Assembly: GCF_025961575.1 (NCBI RefSeq)
Contig: NZ_JAOQNX010000010.1
Location: forward strand, 62,001 to 126,000
Length of the DNA stretch: 64,000 bases
Reading direction: 5' to 3'
Source of the DNA: Rhodoblastus acidophilus
GTDB taxonomy: Bacteria > Pseudomonadota > Alphaproteobacteria > Rhizobiales > Beijerinckiaceae
The position numbers and the translations under genes are program-made. This document shows, one piece after another, positions 56,046 to 64,000 of this stretch. Numbering within the stretch: position 1 is the first letter of the stretch; each line of letters opens with the position of its first letter. The notes beneath the pieces were generated by a model, which did not search any database, was not told where the DNA came from, and saw only the letters and a list, made by a program, of their open reading frames with translations.

Positions 56046-58606
56046 AAACCCTGCTCGAACGCTTCATCCCGGAAGCCCGGGATCTGATCGAGTCCTCATC
56101 GACCGGCCTGCTCAAGCTGGAGCGCACCCCCGGCGATCATGACGTGGTCAACGAGGTTTTTCGCGCGGTTCACACGCTGAAGGGCTCGTCGGGCCTGTTC
56201 GCCGTTCCCGCGCTCACCCGCCTGGTCCATGTCGCCGAAGATTTGCTGGGCGCGGTCCGCTCCGACGAACTCGCTATCGACGCCGAGTTGATCGACGCGC
56301 TGCTCTCCGCCCTCGACCAGGTCGACAAATGGGTCGATTGCCTCGAAGCGCAAGCGGGCCTTCCCGACAATGCCGACGGCGTGTCCAATGCGATGGTCGA
56401 CAGCCTGCGCCGCTTCGGCGGCCGTGAGGACAAGGCCGCGCCGGCCGGGGTCGCCGCGCCGGCGGCGCGCGTCGACGCCGCGGCGCTCGCCGTCTTTTCC
56501 GAAGCCGAGCGGATCCAGGCGTTTCGCGCAGCGGCGGAGGGCGCGGCGGTCCGTCTGATCGATTACATCCCGGCGGACAATTGCTTCTTCTGCGGCACCG
56601 ATCCGCTGGCGCTGGCGCTGGAGACGCCCGAGGTTTTGGCGACGGCGATCGCGCCAGCGGCGCCGTTTCCGGCCGCCGACTATGATCCTTACGTCTGCAA
56701 CCTGCGCTTCCAGATTGTGACCGTCGCGGCCGAGGCGGAGCTCGAGCATCATTTTCGCTATGAGCGGGCGCAGGTCGCGCTGGCCGAGGTCGATCCCCGC
56801 GACCTCGTGGCGATCACGGGCGAAGCCGCGGCGCCGCCGGTTTGCGCCGATTTCGCCGAGGACGCGCGGCGGCTGCTCGACGAGGGCAATCTGCCGCTGT
56901 TGGCGGCGCGCGCGAAAACCCTGCGGGCCATTGTCGGCGCCGGGCTCGCCTCGGCTTGCGCGCTGCGGTGGCTCGAAGTCGTCGCTGGCGGCGCAGCTCC
57001 AGATCTCGCGCTGGCGCGCGCGCTGATCGCGGCGGTCGGCAGGGGGATTTATCTGCCGCCCTCGCAAGCGGAAGCGGCGGCGGGCGATTCAACTGTCGCT
57101 TGCGCGCGCCAAATCATCGCGGCGCAGAAACGCAATCTCGCCCATCGCGCCTTTTCCGCCTCCGTCCTGGCCGGTCTCCGCAGCGTCGTCGACAATGTGC
57201 TGGCGGCGCTGGCGCGCGACGATCTGGGCCAGGAATTTTCGGCCGCCTGCGAGCGTTGCGCGGCCGAGCAAAGTTTTGTTCCGGCGCTCGCCTTTCTCGA
57301 CCACGCGTTCGAGCCGGGGCCGGGCGGACCGAAGGGCGCCGACGCGCCTGCGTTCGCGTCCGCGCCCATGCCCTCGGCCGTCGCGCCGCCGCCGCCCGAG
57401 CGCGCCGCCGATCCGCACGCCGAGACCAAAAAGGCGGCGTCGCGGATGCTGCGCGTCGATCAGGCCAAGGTCGACACGCTGATGAATCTCATCGGCGAAC
57501 TGATCGTGTCGAAGAACAGTCTGCCCTTCCTCGCCAAGCGCGCCGAAGAGGTGTTTGGCTCGCGCGAAATGTCGCGCGAGATCAAGGAGCAATATGCGGT
57601 GATCGACCGGCTGTCGCAGGAGATGCAGGCGGCGATCATGCAGGTGCGCATGCTGCCGATCTCCGACGTGTTCGACCGCTTTCCCCGCCTGGTGCGCGAT
57701 CTCTCTCGCAAGCTCGCCAAGGACATCGACCTCGTCATCGAGGGCGGCGACACTTCCGCCGACAAGAACATCATCGAGGCGCTCAACGACCCGCTGCTGC
57801 ATATCGTGCGCAATTCGCTCGATCATGGCGTCGAGGCGCCGGAGGATCGCGCCGCCGCGGGCAAGCACGCCCGGGCGACCATCACGCTCAAGGCGTGGCA
57901 GGATGCGGAAAGCGTGGTGATCGAGGTGTGCGACGACGGGCGAGGCATCGATCCCGCGAAGATCGCCGCTTCGGCCGTGAAGAAGGGGGTGATCTCGCAA
58001 GCCGAGGCCGACCGCCTGAGCGAGCAGGAGGCGATCAATCTCATCTTTCGTCCGGGCTTCTCCACCGCCGCGCAGGTCTCCGATCTTTCCGGACGCGGCG
58101 TCGGCATGGATGTGGTGCGCACGGCGGTCGAGAAACTCGGCGGGCGCGTCACCGTGTCGTCGCGGGTCGGCGAGGGATCGAGCACCCGCCTCGTGCTGCC
58201 GCTCAGCATGGTGGTGACGCGAATCATGATCATCGAGGCGGCGTCCGGTCTCTATGGCGTGCCCATGGAGCTGATCGTCGAAACGGTGCGGGTCGAGCGC
58301 GCGCATATCCACAGGATTCAGAACGCCGAGGCTTTTATTCTGCGCGACCGGCTGATCCCGCTGGTGCGGCTCGCCGACCGCCTGCGCGAGCCCGCGCGTC
58401 CGCTCAAGCACGACGCCGAGGCCGTGCTGGTCTGCCGCGTCAACGGCCAGACGGTTGGCGTCGTCATCGACGATTTCCGCGTCGGCATGGATGTGATCGT
58501 CAAACCGTTCGAGGGCATTGTCGCCGGGGCGCGCGGTTTTTCCGGCACCACTTTGCTCGGCGACGGGCGCGTGCTGCTCATCCTCGACCTGAAGGAGTTG
58601 ATCTGA
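56042..58606 (+). CDS. cheA: CheA histidine kinase
   Basis: This 854-residue protein has an N-terminal HPt domain with phosphorylation site His44 (FRAVHTLKGSSGLF). A long central region of about 300 residues (140-450) has no recognised domain. The dimerisation helices are near 470-500 (VDQAKVDTLMNLIGELIVSKNSL). The ATPase domain has HIVRNSLDHGVE, DDGRGIDPAKI and GRGVGMDVV, and the C-terminal CheW-like domain contains GVPMELIVETVRV and GFSGTTLLGDGRV. The P2-like region is much larger than in enteric CheA. It overlaps the next start by one base. Confidence 0.94.
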   Translation: MKTLLERFIPEARDLIESSSTGLLKLERTPGDHDVVNEVFRAVHTLKGSSGLFAVPALTRLVHVAEDLLGAVRSDELAIDAELIDALLSALDQVDKWVDCLEAQAGLPDNADGVSNAMVDSLRRFGGREDKAAPAGVAAPAARVDAAALAVFSEAERIQAFRAAAEGAAVRLIDYIPADNCFFCGTDPLALALETPEVLATAIAPAAPFPAADYDPYVCNLRFQIVTVAAEAELEHHFRYERAQVALAEVDPRDLVAITGEAAAPPVCADFAEDARRLLDEGNLPLLAARAKTLRAIVGAGLASACALRWLEVVAGGAAPDLALARALIAAVGRGIYLPPSQAEAAAGDSTVACARQIIAAQKRNLAHRAFSASVLAGLRSVVDNVLAALARDDLGQEFSAACERCAAEQSFVPALAFLDHAFEPGPGGPKGADAPAFASAPMPSAVAPPPPERAADPHAETKKAASRMLRVDQAKVDTLMNLIGELIVSKNSLPFLAKRAEEVFGSREMSREIKEQYAVIDRLSQEMQAAIMQVRMLPISDVFDRFPRLVRDLSRKLAKDIDLVIEGGDTSADKNIIEALNDPLLHIVRNSLDHGVEAPEDRAAAGKHARATITLKAWQDAESVVIEVCDDGRGIDPAKIAASAVKKGVISQAEADRLSEQEAINLIFRPGFSTAAQVSDLSGRGVGMDVVRTAVEKLGGRVTVSSRVGEGSSTRLVLPLSMVVTRIMIIEAASGLYGVPMELIVETVRVERAHIHRIQNAEAFILRDRLIPLVRLADRLREPARPLKHDAEAVLVCRVNGQTVGVVIDDFRVGMDVIVKPFEGIVAGARGFSGTTLLGDGRVLLILDLKELI

Positions 58607-59058
58607 TGGGCCTGAGGTTCGATAACAAGGTGGTGCGCTTCGAAGGGCATTGCACGGTGGAGGAGGCTTTGCCGCTTGGCCAGTTCCTCGGCGAGACCGA
58701 AGGCGCGACCGTGTCGCTCGAGTCCTGCGAGTCGATGCACGCCGCTCTGTTCCAGACCCTGATGGCGCTCCAGCCCAGGATCGTCGCGCTGCCGAAGGCG
58801 GGGCCGCTGGCCGCCGCGCTGAGACGCAGCTTCGGAGCGCCTTTGGCGGACGGCCCGCCGCCCGTCCTCGGGCGGGCGAGCGCAGGAGACACCGATGACG
58901 TGGGTTCTGGCGATCTGCAATCGCAAGGGCGGCTGCGGCAAGACGACGACGGCGGTCAATCTGGCGGCGGAGCTGGGCCGGCGCAAGATTCCGACGCTGC
59001 TGATCGATCTCGACAGCCAGGGCCACGCGGGCCTCGGTCTGGGGGTCGTCGCGCATGA
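58606..59058 (+). CDS. STAS-like protein with tail overlapping parA
   Basis: The first 85 residues look like a STAS-type fold: VVRFEGHCTVEEALPLGQFL, GATVSLESCESMHAALFQTLMAL, LPKAGPLAAALRRSF. The frame then continues for 65 residues of Asp/Gly/Arg-rich low-complexity sequence and ends at 59058, overlapping the ParA gene by 164 bases in another frame. The real end may be earlier through a frameshift, or the tail may be real. STAS proteins often act with sensory or partitioning proteins. Confidence 0.65.
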   Translation: MGLRFDNKVVRFEGHCTVEEALPLGQFLGETEGATVSLESCESMHAALFQTLMALQPRIVALPKAGPLAAALRRSFGAPLADGPPPVLGRASAGDTDDVGSGDLQSQGRLRQDDDGGQSGGGAGPAQDSDAADRSRQPGPRGPRSGGRRA

Positions 59059-59668
59059 TCGCGCCAAGACGGTCCACGCCCTGTTCTCCGGCGAGACCCT
59101 GGACCTCGACGCCGCGCTCATCGCTTCGGTGGCCGAGCATGTCCATGTGCTGCCGGCCGACCGCGCCTTCGAGGGGGCGAATCCGCATTGCGATGTCCGC
59201 GCGCTCGACCGGCTCATCCGCGCGCCGGCGATTGCCGATCGGTTTCGCGCGGTCGTGCTCGACACGCCGCCCGCCTACGATCCGCTGCTCGTGAACGCGC
59301 TGGCGGCCGCGGATGCGGCGCTGGCGCCGATCGTGCCCCATGCGCTCTCCGCGGAAGGGGTCAGGCAATTGCTGCGGATCTTTTATCGCATCGCCACGAC
59401 GGTGAAGCCCGATCTCGACATGATCGGCGTCCTGCCGGTGATGATCAACGAGCGCATCCGCCATCATCGCGCCGTGATCGAAGAAATCGCCCGGGAACTC
59501 GGCCCGGAAAAACTTCTGCCGGCGATCCGGATGGATATACAGCTTGCGGAAAGCTTTTCCGCGCGGGTTCCGGCTTGTTATTACGCTCCGTCAAGTAGGG
59601 GTGTGCAGGATTATAAGGTATTGATGGATCACTTAATTGAAAATTTAGCGCTGCGGGGTGATGTATGA
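58895..59668 (+). CDS. ParA-family ATPase of the chemosensory cluster (PpfA-like)
   Basis: This 257-residue protein has the deviant Walker A NRKGGCGKTTTAVNLA near residue 9, DLDSQGHAGL, and the LDTPPAYDP Walker B. Such ParA proteins in chemosensory operons (PpfA of Rhodobacter sphaeroides) position cytoplasmic clusters on the nucleoid so both daughter cells inherit them. The N-terminal helix needed for ParB-like partner contact is not visible; the partner could be the receptor at 49476 or the STAS-like protein. Confidence 0.9.
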   Translation: MTWVLAICNRKGGCGKTTTAVNLAAELGRRKIPTLLIDLDSQGHAGLGLGVVAHDRAKTVHALFSGETLDLDAALIASVAEHVHVLPADRAFEGANPHCDVRALDRLIRAPAIADRFRAVVLDTPPAYDPLLVNALAAADAALAPIVPHALSAEGVRQLLRIFYRIATTVKPDLDMIGVLPVMINERIRHHRAVIEEIARELGPEKLLPAIRMDIQLAESFSARVPACYYAPSSRGVQDYKVLMDHLIENLALRGDV

Positions 59669-59696
59669 CCGTTCCTTGTCGGCGGCGGAGAGTGCA

Positions 59697-60071
59697 ATGG
59701 CCGAGACCATATTGATCGTGGACGATTCGCCGACGATGTTGATGAGCATCGAATCGGTCCTGAAGAAAATCGGCGTCAATGTCGAAAAGGCCGACAGCGG
59801 CGAGCAGGCGTTGAGCCGGCTGTCCCAGGGCCTCAAGGCGCGCATGATGATCACCGATCTCAACATGGGCAAGATGAACGGCATCGAGCTGATCCGCGAA
59901 GCCCGCAAGCTCGCCCATATGAGATTCGCCCCCATTCTGATGCTGACCACGGAATCGCAGCAGGACAAGCGCAACGAGGCCAAGGCCGCAGGCGCCACCG
60001 GATGGATCGTCAAGCCGGTCGATCCCGAAAATCTGGTGAAGGTCGTGCGCCAGCTCGTTCCGGGTCTCTGA
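59697..60071 (+). CDS. cheY: CheY-type response regulator (second)
   Basis: This 124-residue receiver domain has VDDSPTMLMS, TDLNMGKMNG (Asp near 54), LTTES and VKPVD. The sequence differs enough from the first CheY to suggest different partners or a phosphate-sink role. ATG 59697 is chosen with GGCGGAG upstream; earlier starts exist. It is four bases before the second receptor. Confidence 0.92.
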   Translation: MAETILIVDDSPTMLMSIESVLKKIGVNVEKADSGEQALSRLSQGLKARMMITDLNMGKMNGIELIREARKLAHMRFAPILMLTTESQQDKRNEAKAAGATGWIVKPVDPENLVKVVRQLVPGL

Positions 60072-60074
60072 GCC

Positions 60075-61274
60075 ATGGCCGCCGCCGTCCTCGACGCCGC
60101 CCATCTCTGGAAGCCCCTCCCGCCCTTGGCGGCGGGGCTGCCGGTGGCGGCCGTGGGCGCGCTCGCCGGACTGCCCATGGGGCTTTCGCTGACGCTCGGG
60201 CTGACCGCGGCCATCGCCTCGGCGCTGGCCGCCATTCCCTTCCGTCGCGCCGCCCCCGCAGCGGAGCGCGCCGAACCGATCCGGCAAGAGGCCGCGCCGC
60301 AGGCGGCTCCGCCAGTGTCCGCCCCGGCCGCCGTGGAGGCGGAGCGGTCCGCGCAGGTTCTCGAACATCTGGACGCCTATGACCAGACGTTTCAGCGCGC
60401 CGCTTTCTACACCTCTTCCGTGGTCGACGACGCCAGCGATGCGGCGGGGCGGATCATCACGGATCTCAAGACCATGGAGGCGTCGATCGGCGACGTCCTC
60501 AGCTTTCTGGAGACGTCGTCGACCAATGAAAAGGTGATGGCGATCGTCGAAAACACCGACCGGCAGCTCATGCAAAATCGTCGCCTGATCGGCGATTTCA
60601 TCGCGCGCCGCGATCGGGACATCGACTCCTGGCGGATGCGGATCGCCGCCATCGACAAGATGACCGACGACCTGAGCCACGAGATCGACGGCATCCGGGG
60701 AATCGCCAGCCAGACAAGGCTTCTCGCCCTCAACGCCGCCATCGAGGCGTCGCATGCCGGCGAGCACGGCGCCGGATTCGCCGTGGTCGCCAGCGAGGTC
60801 AAGCACCTCTCGGACGCCTCCAACCGCACGGCGCACCAGGTCGGCCAGGGCCTCGAGAAATTGCGTGAGTCCATTCGCGACCAGTTCTCCGTTCTGGTCA
60901 GCGAGCGCCTCGGCGACGAACAGCGCGAACTCGCGCTTATCGCCGATTCGATCTCCGATCTGACCGCGCAGATGGAGCGTCTTGTGGCCCATCAGCGCGA
61001 CACGCTGGGCAAAGTGCAGGTCGAAAGCAACCGCATGGTTTCGCCGGTGCTGCAATTGCTCGGTTCGATCCAGTTCCAGGACGTCGCCCAGCAGCGGATC
61101 AGGCATGTCGAAATGTTCTTTTCCAAGGCGCGGGAGGACGTCGCCGCGTTGAGCGAGGCTCTGGCGTCGCGGCGCGACATGCCGGGCGCCGAAGCCTTGC
61201 GCGCGGCCATTGCGCAGGACGGGCCCGCCGCGCCCCGCGCCTCCGGCAGTTTTGCCGAGATTGAACTGTTTTAG
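60075..61274 (+). CDS. Hairpin-anchored methyl-accepting protein
   Basis: This 399-residue protein has two adjacent N-terminal membrane helices (residues 14-33 and 37-55) with only three residues between, so no periplasmic sensor. A Pro/Ala-rich linker follows, then the receptor core with tip [36 protein letters not shown] near 212. The C-terminus (LGSIQFQDVAQQRIRHVE, ending FAEIELF) resembles a subfamily of alphaproteobacterial receptors. The conserved tip arginine of EAARAG is replaced (EASHAG). It ends the operon. Confidence 0.88.
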   Translation: MAAAVLDAAHLWKPLPPLAAGLPVAAVGALAGLPMGLSLTLGLTAAIASALAAIPFRRAAPAAERAEPIRQEAAPQAAPPVSAPAAVEAERSAQVLEHLDAYDQTFQRAAFYTSSVVDDASDAAGRIITDLKTMEASIGDVLSFLETSSTNEKVMAIVENTDRQLMQNRRLIGDFIARRDRDIDSWRMRIAAIDKMTDDLSHEIDGIRGIASQTRLLALNAAIEASHAGEHGAGFAVVASEVKHLSDASNRTAHQVGQGLEKLRESIRDQFSVLVSERLGDEQRELALIADSISDLTAQMERLVAHQRDTLGKVQVESNRMVSPVLQLLGSIQFQDVAQQRIRHVEMFFSKAREDVAALSEALASRRDMPGAEALRAAIAQDGPAAPRASGSFAEIELF

Positions 61275-61377
61275 AGCATTTTCGAGCGAAGTGGATGCCG
61301 GTTCGCGTGAAGAAAATGCGTCAAAACAAAGAACTAGAGCGTGCTCGGTGAACGGGAGTTCACCGAACGCGCTCTAG
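61273..61377. repeat. Dispersed repeat C with long terminal hairpin
   Basis: The left part (GCATTTTCGAGCGAAGTGGA and following) matches 32321-32385. The right part is a near-perfect hairpin, TAGAGCG, TCGGTGAAC, loop GGGA, GTTCACCGA, CGCTCTA at 61335-61376. It terminates the chemosensory operon region and could act as a terminator. Confidence 0.8.
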
Positions 61378-61479
61378 CGGGGCAAGACGATAAATTGCGC
61401 AAGGGTTTGCTTACGGTTTCTTTTTGAACAGCTTTCATTCTGCAAGCATTCGGCGTCAAACAAATGCGCGCGCGTGGGA

Positions 61480-61493
61480 TGAACGGGAGTTCA
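61480..61493. promoter_or_regulatory. Second TGAACGGGAGTTCA palindrome
   Basis: This 14-bp sequence is identical to the core of the hairpin at 61349-61362 but lacks the repeat C flanks. It lies about 48 bp before the response-regulator start, within the 266-bp gap 61275-61540, so it may be an operator or a repeat remnant. Confidence 0.4.
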
Positions 61494-61540
61494 GCTCACG
61501 GGCGCGAGAGACGAAGTCATTCGGAATGAAGGAGGGGACC

Positions 61541-61930
61541 TTGTCCGCCGTGCTGGTCGTCGATGACATCGACGTTGTTCGCTTGACCCTGCGAAAATTT
61601 CTGGAGCGCGGCGGCCACACCGTGACCGAATGCGCCTCCGCCGACGAAGCTGAAGAGGTGATGCGGCGCTGCACGCCCGATGTGCTCGTCACCGATCTCT
61701 GGATGCCAGGTCGCGACGGATTGAGCTTGATCCGCGCCGTGCGGCAGCGCCACCCGCGCCTGCCGGTCGTGGCCATCACCGGGGGCGCGCCGGGCATGAC
61801 GCAGGCCTCGTCGCTCGACGAAGCCAAGGCGGCTGGCGCCGATCGCGTCGTCATGAAGCCGGTGGGCGTCCAGGAGCTTTTGACCAGCGTGCAGGATACG
61901 GTCGATCAGGCGACGACCGCCGCCCCCTGA
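61541..61930 (+). CDS. Single-domain response regulator
   Basis: This 129-residue receiver domain has VVDDIDVVRLT, TDLWMPGRDG (Asp near 53), ITGGAP in place of the usual Thr/Ser region and MKPVG. TTG at 61541 is preferred since GGAGG lies five bases upstream and the product starts MSAVLVVDD; ATG 61526 would add five residues. It is followed by an RsbT-like ATPase and a kinase gene, so is likely phosphorylated by that kinase. Confidence 0.87.
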   Translation: MSAVLVVDDIDVVRLTLRKFLERGGHTVTECASADEAEEVMRRCTPDVLVTDLWMPGRDGLSLIRAVRQRHPRLPVVAITGGAPGMTQASSLDEAKAAGADRVVMKPVGVQELLTSVQDTVDQATTAAP

Positions 61931-61940
61931 GGAGAGTTCC

Positions 61941-62363
61941 GTGACCGCCCATGCGCCGCCGCCCATCGAAGCCGCTGTGCCGCTGGCGCGGCGCGAGGAC
62001 ATTCTTACCGCGCGAAAAACCGTGCGCGCGGCGGCCCGCGCCCTCCGCCTGGGCGCGGTGGACGAAGCGCGTGTCGTCACCATCGTCTCGGAACTGGCGA
62101 AAAACGCCTGCGTGCACGCCGGCGCGGGGGAGGTCCGGGTCGGGACGCGCCACCTTGTCGACCGCGACCAGATCCTGATCGAAGTCGAGGACGCCGGACC
62201 GGGCTTTTCCGATGTTTCCGCCGCGCTCGCCGTGGGGTTTTCCACCAATGGCGGGCAGGGGCTGGGCCTGCCCGCCGTCAACCGGCTGGCGAAGTCCTTG
62301 ACCATCGACACGCGGCCGGGAAAAACTTTGGTCGCGGCGCTGTTTGAAACCGACCGCGCATGA
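61941..62363 (+). CDS. RsbT-like serine kinase / anti-sigma regulatory ATPase
   Basis: This 140-residue protein has a GHKL ATPase fold: ELAKNACVHAG N box near residue 50, VEDAGPGF near 82 and GFSTNGGQGLGLPAVNRL near 100. Such short proteins (RsbT, RsbW, SpoIIAB) phosphorylate STAS proteins. GTG 61941 follows GAGGAGAG. It is coupled to the kinase gene by a four-base overlap. Its STAS-type substrate may be the RsbRD kinase itself or a protein elsewhere. Confidence 0.88.
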   Translation: MTAHAPPPIEAAVPLARREDILTARKTVRAAARALRLGAVDEARVVTIVSELAKNACVHAGAGEVRVGTRHLVDRDQILIEVEDAGPGFSDVSAALAVGFSTNGGQGLGLPAVNRLAKSLTIDTRPGKTLVAALFETDRA

Positions 62364-63403
62364 GATCGCTGCTCACCCAATATGTCAGCTGCGTCGGCGC
62401 CTATGTCGCCACTGGCGAGGAGCTGTTCCTCGCCGAAATCGAGGATATCGCCCGCGATGCGATCGAGGAGGGCCGGCGTCTCGAGGAAATGGCCGGCCTG
62501 CACGAGGCGGCCTTGCTCGGTCTGGTCGAGCGCGGCGTCGTCTGCGACGCCGAGACGATCCGCCGCACCTCGGCGTGTCTGTCCGCCTTCATGGTGTCCT
62601 CCACCGTCTTCCACCAGGCGCGCGTCGACGTCGTTCATTACGACCGCGCGCGCGCCTATAGCGAACGCGCGCGGCAGCGTCTGGAGACGCTCGGGCAGCT
62701 GATCGGCGGCATGGCCCACGAGATCAGCAATCTGCTGCAGCCGGTCGTCGGCCTCTGCGAATTGTCGCTGATGGACATGGCCGAAGATGCGCCGGAGCGC
62801 GAAAATCTCGAAATCATTTCGGGCTGCTCGGCGCGCGCCTCCGGCGTGCTGCGCAATCTGCTCGCCTACGGCCGTTATGCCGAGCCGGAGTTGAAACTGA
62901 CGGCTTTCGGCGCCGCGGTCCGAAAGAGTCTCGATTTCGTCACCTCCGTCTCGCTGCTCTGGCCGGCGCTGACGGTCGCCATCGAGGACGATCGCTCCCG
63001 CGTGGTGATCGTCGAGGAAGAGCTGACGCAAATCCTGCTCAACCTCATGCAGAACGCGCAGCAGGCGCATGCCAGACGCATCGATATTTCGGTGACGCGC
63101 ACGGCCTGGCGCTTCCCGGTGACGGAGGAGGGCGCGGCCGCGCCCCCCCTGCAGCCGGCGCTCCGGCTCGCCGTCGCCGACGACGGCGACGGCATGGACC
63201 GGGACACGCTGGCCCGCGCCGCCATCCCGTTCTTTTCCGGGAAGCCGCCCGGCGAAGGGTCGGGCATGGGGCTCGCGGTGGTCGGCGGCATCGTCAAGAG
63301 TTTTTGCGGTCAGCTCACCATCGCCTCGAAACCCCGCGAGGGGACCACGGTTTCGATCTACCTGCCGATCGACAAATCCGACTGCGCCGTCGAAACCGTG
63401 TGA
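62360..63403 (+). CDS. Histidine kinase with RsbR-like N-terminal domain
   Basis: This 347-residue soluble kinase has a helical N-terminus (about 1-100) of the kind seen in RsbRD sensor domains. The phospho-acceptor His is in GGMAHEISNLLQPVVGL near residue 120, and the ATPase core has LLNLMQNAQQAHA near 230, VADDGDGMD near 273 and GEGSGMGLAVVGGIVKS. It overlaps the RsbT-like gene. Together with the response regulator it forms a mixed two-component and stressosome-like module. Confidence 0.85.
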   Translation: MRSLLTQYVSCVGAYVATGEELFLAEIEDIARDAIEEGRRLEEMAGLHEAALLGLVERGVVCDAETIRRTSACLSAFMVSSTVFHQARVDVVHYDRARAYSERARQRLETLGQLIGGMAHEISNLLQPVVGLCELSLMDMAEDAPERENLEIISGCSARASGVLRNLLAYGRYAEPELKLTAFGAAVRKSLDFVTSVSLLWPALTVAIEDDRSRVVIVEEELTQILLNLMQNAQQAHARRIDISVTRTAWRFPVTEEGAAAPPLQPALRLAVADDGDGMDRDTLARAAIPFFSGKPPGEGSGMGLAVVGGIVKSFCGQLTIASKPREGTTVSIYLPIDKSDCAVETV

Positions 63404-63421
63404 GCCGCCGCTCCTCCATCA

Positions 63422-64000
63422 TCACGGCGCCGTCGCCGTCGCCTTTTCGGCGCCGCGCTCCTTGCGCCGCACGAAGAAGGACATCACCGCGACGAAGAAG
63501 ACGGGCACGAAAAACACCGTCAGGATCGTCGCCGAGACCATGCCGCCGAACACGCCGGTTCCCAGCGCCTGCTGGCTCTTGGCGCTGGCGCCCGTCGCGA
63601 TCATCAGCGGCACCACGCCGAGGATGAAGGCGAGCGAGGTCATGATGATCGGCCGGAAGCGCAGCCGCGCCGCCTCGATCGTCGCCGCCACCAGCGTCAG
63701 GCCTTGCGCCCGCAAATCCCGGGCGAATTCGATGATCAGGATGGCGTTTTTCGCGGAGAGCCCGATGATGGTGATCAGGCCCACGGTGAAATAGACGTCG
63801 TTGGGCAGACCGGCGAGGTAGCCGGCGACCACGCATCCGAGAATGCCGAGCGGCGCCGCCAGCATGACCGAGAACGGGATCGCCCAGCTTTCGTAGAGCG
63901 CGGCCAGGCACAGGAACACGAACAGCACCGACAGCCCGAGCAAGAAGGCGGCCTGCGAGCCCGCGAGCTTTTCCTGCAGCGACTGTCCGGTCCAGTCGTA
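63422..64000 (-). CDS. RND efflux pump inner-membrane component, 3' end only
   Basis: The frame is open to the window end, so about the last 192 residues are visible. They include the [11 protein letters not shown] segment, a hydrophobic helix ([17 protein letters not shown]), [44 protein letters not shown] and [25 protein letters not shown], all typical of HAE1-type multidrug pumps (AcrB/MexB). The membrane fusion protein gene should be beyond the window. It converges on the kinase gene 18 bases away. Confidence 0.94.
   Translation of the reverse strand, partial: YDWTGQSLQEKLAGSQAAFLLGLSVLFVFLCLAALYESWAIPFSVMLAAPLGILGCVVAGYLAGLPNDVYFTVGLITIIGLSAKNAILIIEFARDLRAQGLTLVAATIEAARLRFRPIIMTSLAFILGVVPLMIATGASAKSQQALGTGVFGGMVSATILTVFFVPVFFVAVMSFFVRRKERGAEKATATAP

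Overview
The window is GC-rich DNA (by eye about 65 percent) from an alphaproteobacterium, most probably Hyphomicrobiales. The evidence is a PopZ-type polar organiser, a Usg-family protein, GTG and TTG starts, SQR of the Rhodobacter type, and dispersed palindromic repeats of the kind common in Rhizobiales and Beijerinckiaceae/Methylocystaceae genomes. Genus-level placement is a guess. No rRNA, tRNA, CRISPR array, insertion sequence or prophage was seen.

Region 1 (1-9500) concerns organic sulfur. A reverse transsulfuration pair (cystathionine beta-synthase and a cystathionine gamma-lyase/synthase) faces a tight four-gene operon of unknown purpose. That operon encodes a SAM-dependent methyltransferase, a cupin of the DMSP-lyase family, an O-acetylhomoserine-sulfhydrylase-like protein that has lost its PLP lysine, and an intact O-acetylhomoserine sulfhydrylase. 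Next come beta-carbonic anhydrase, a small unknown protein and serine acetyltransferase. The CBS and cysE promoters share a sequence that could be an operator for a cysteine or sulfur regulator.

Region 2 (9500-18000) holds a TonB-dependent copper receptor with a Met/Gly-rich segment, a DUF2946 protein, a VanX-like dipeptidase, cytochrome b561, a MarR regulator whose palindromic operator touches its own start codon, and gamma-glutamyltransferase. Region 3 (18000-28300) holds a Gre-factor homologue, a 1603-residue soluble hybrid kinase with about eight PAS domains, and housekeeping or stress enzymes. It ends with a usg gene preceded by a near-perfect CIRCE (HrcA) element.

Region 4 (28400-33720) is an inorganic sulfur module: sulfide:quinone oxidoreductase with all three catalytic cysteines, a YeiH-type exporter, a small cytochrome c with an unusual CX3CH motif, and a LysR regulator. 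Region 5 (33800-49110) contains popZ, tolC, an isoaspartate methyltransferase homologue, a B12/radical-SAM protein, an unusual Cache protein with an N-terminal chemoreceptor tip, a Tim44-like protein, an HWE kinase, two cyclophilins and coaD. A parS-like palindrome lies at 44170.

Region 6 (49476-61274) is a complete chemosensory operon for a cytoplasmic array: a double-tip soluble receptor, a triple-CheW protein, CheB, a HEAT-repeat protein, CheR, CheY, CheA, a STAS-like protein, a ParA-type ATPase (compare PpfA of Rhodobacter sphaeroides), a second CheY and a hairpin-anchored receptor. It is followed by a response regulator/RsbT-like/RsbRD-kinase module (61541-63403) and the 3' end of an RND pump gene.
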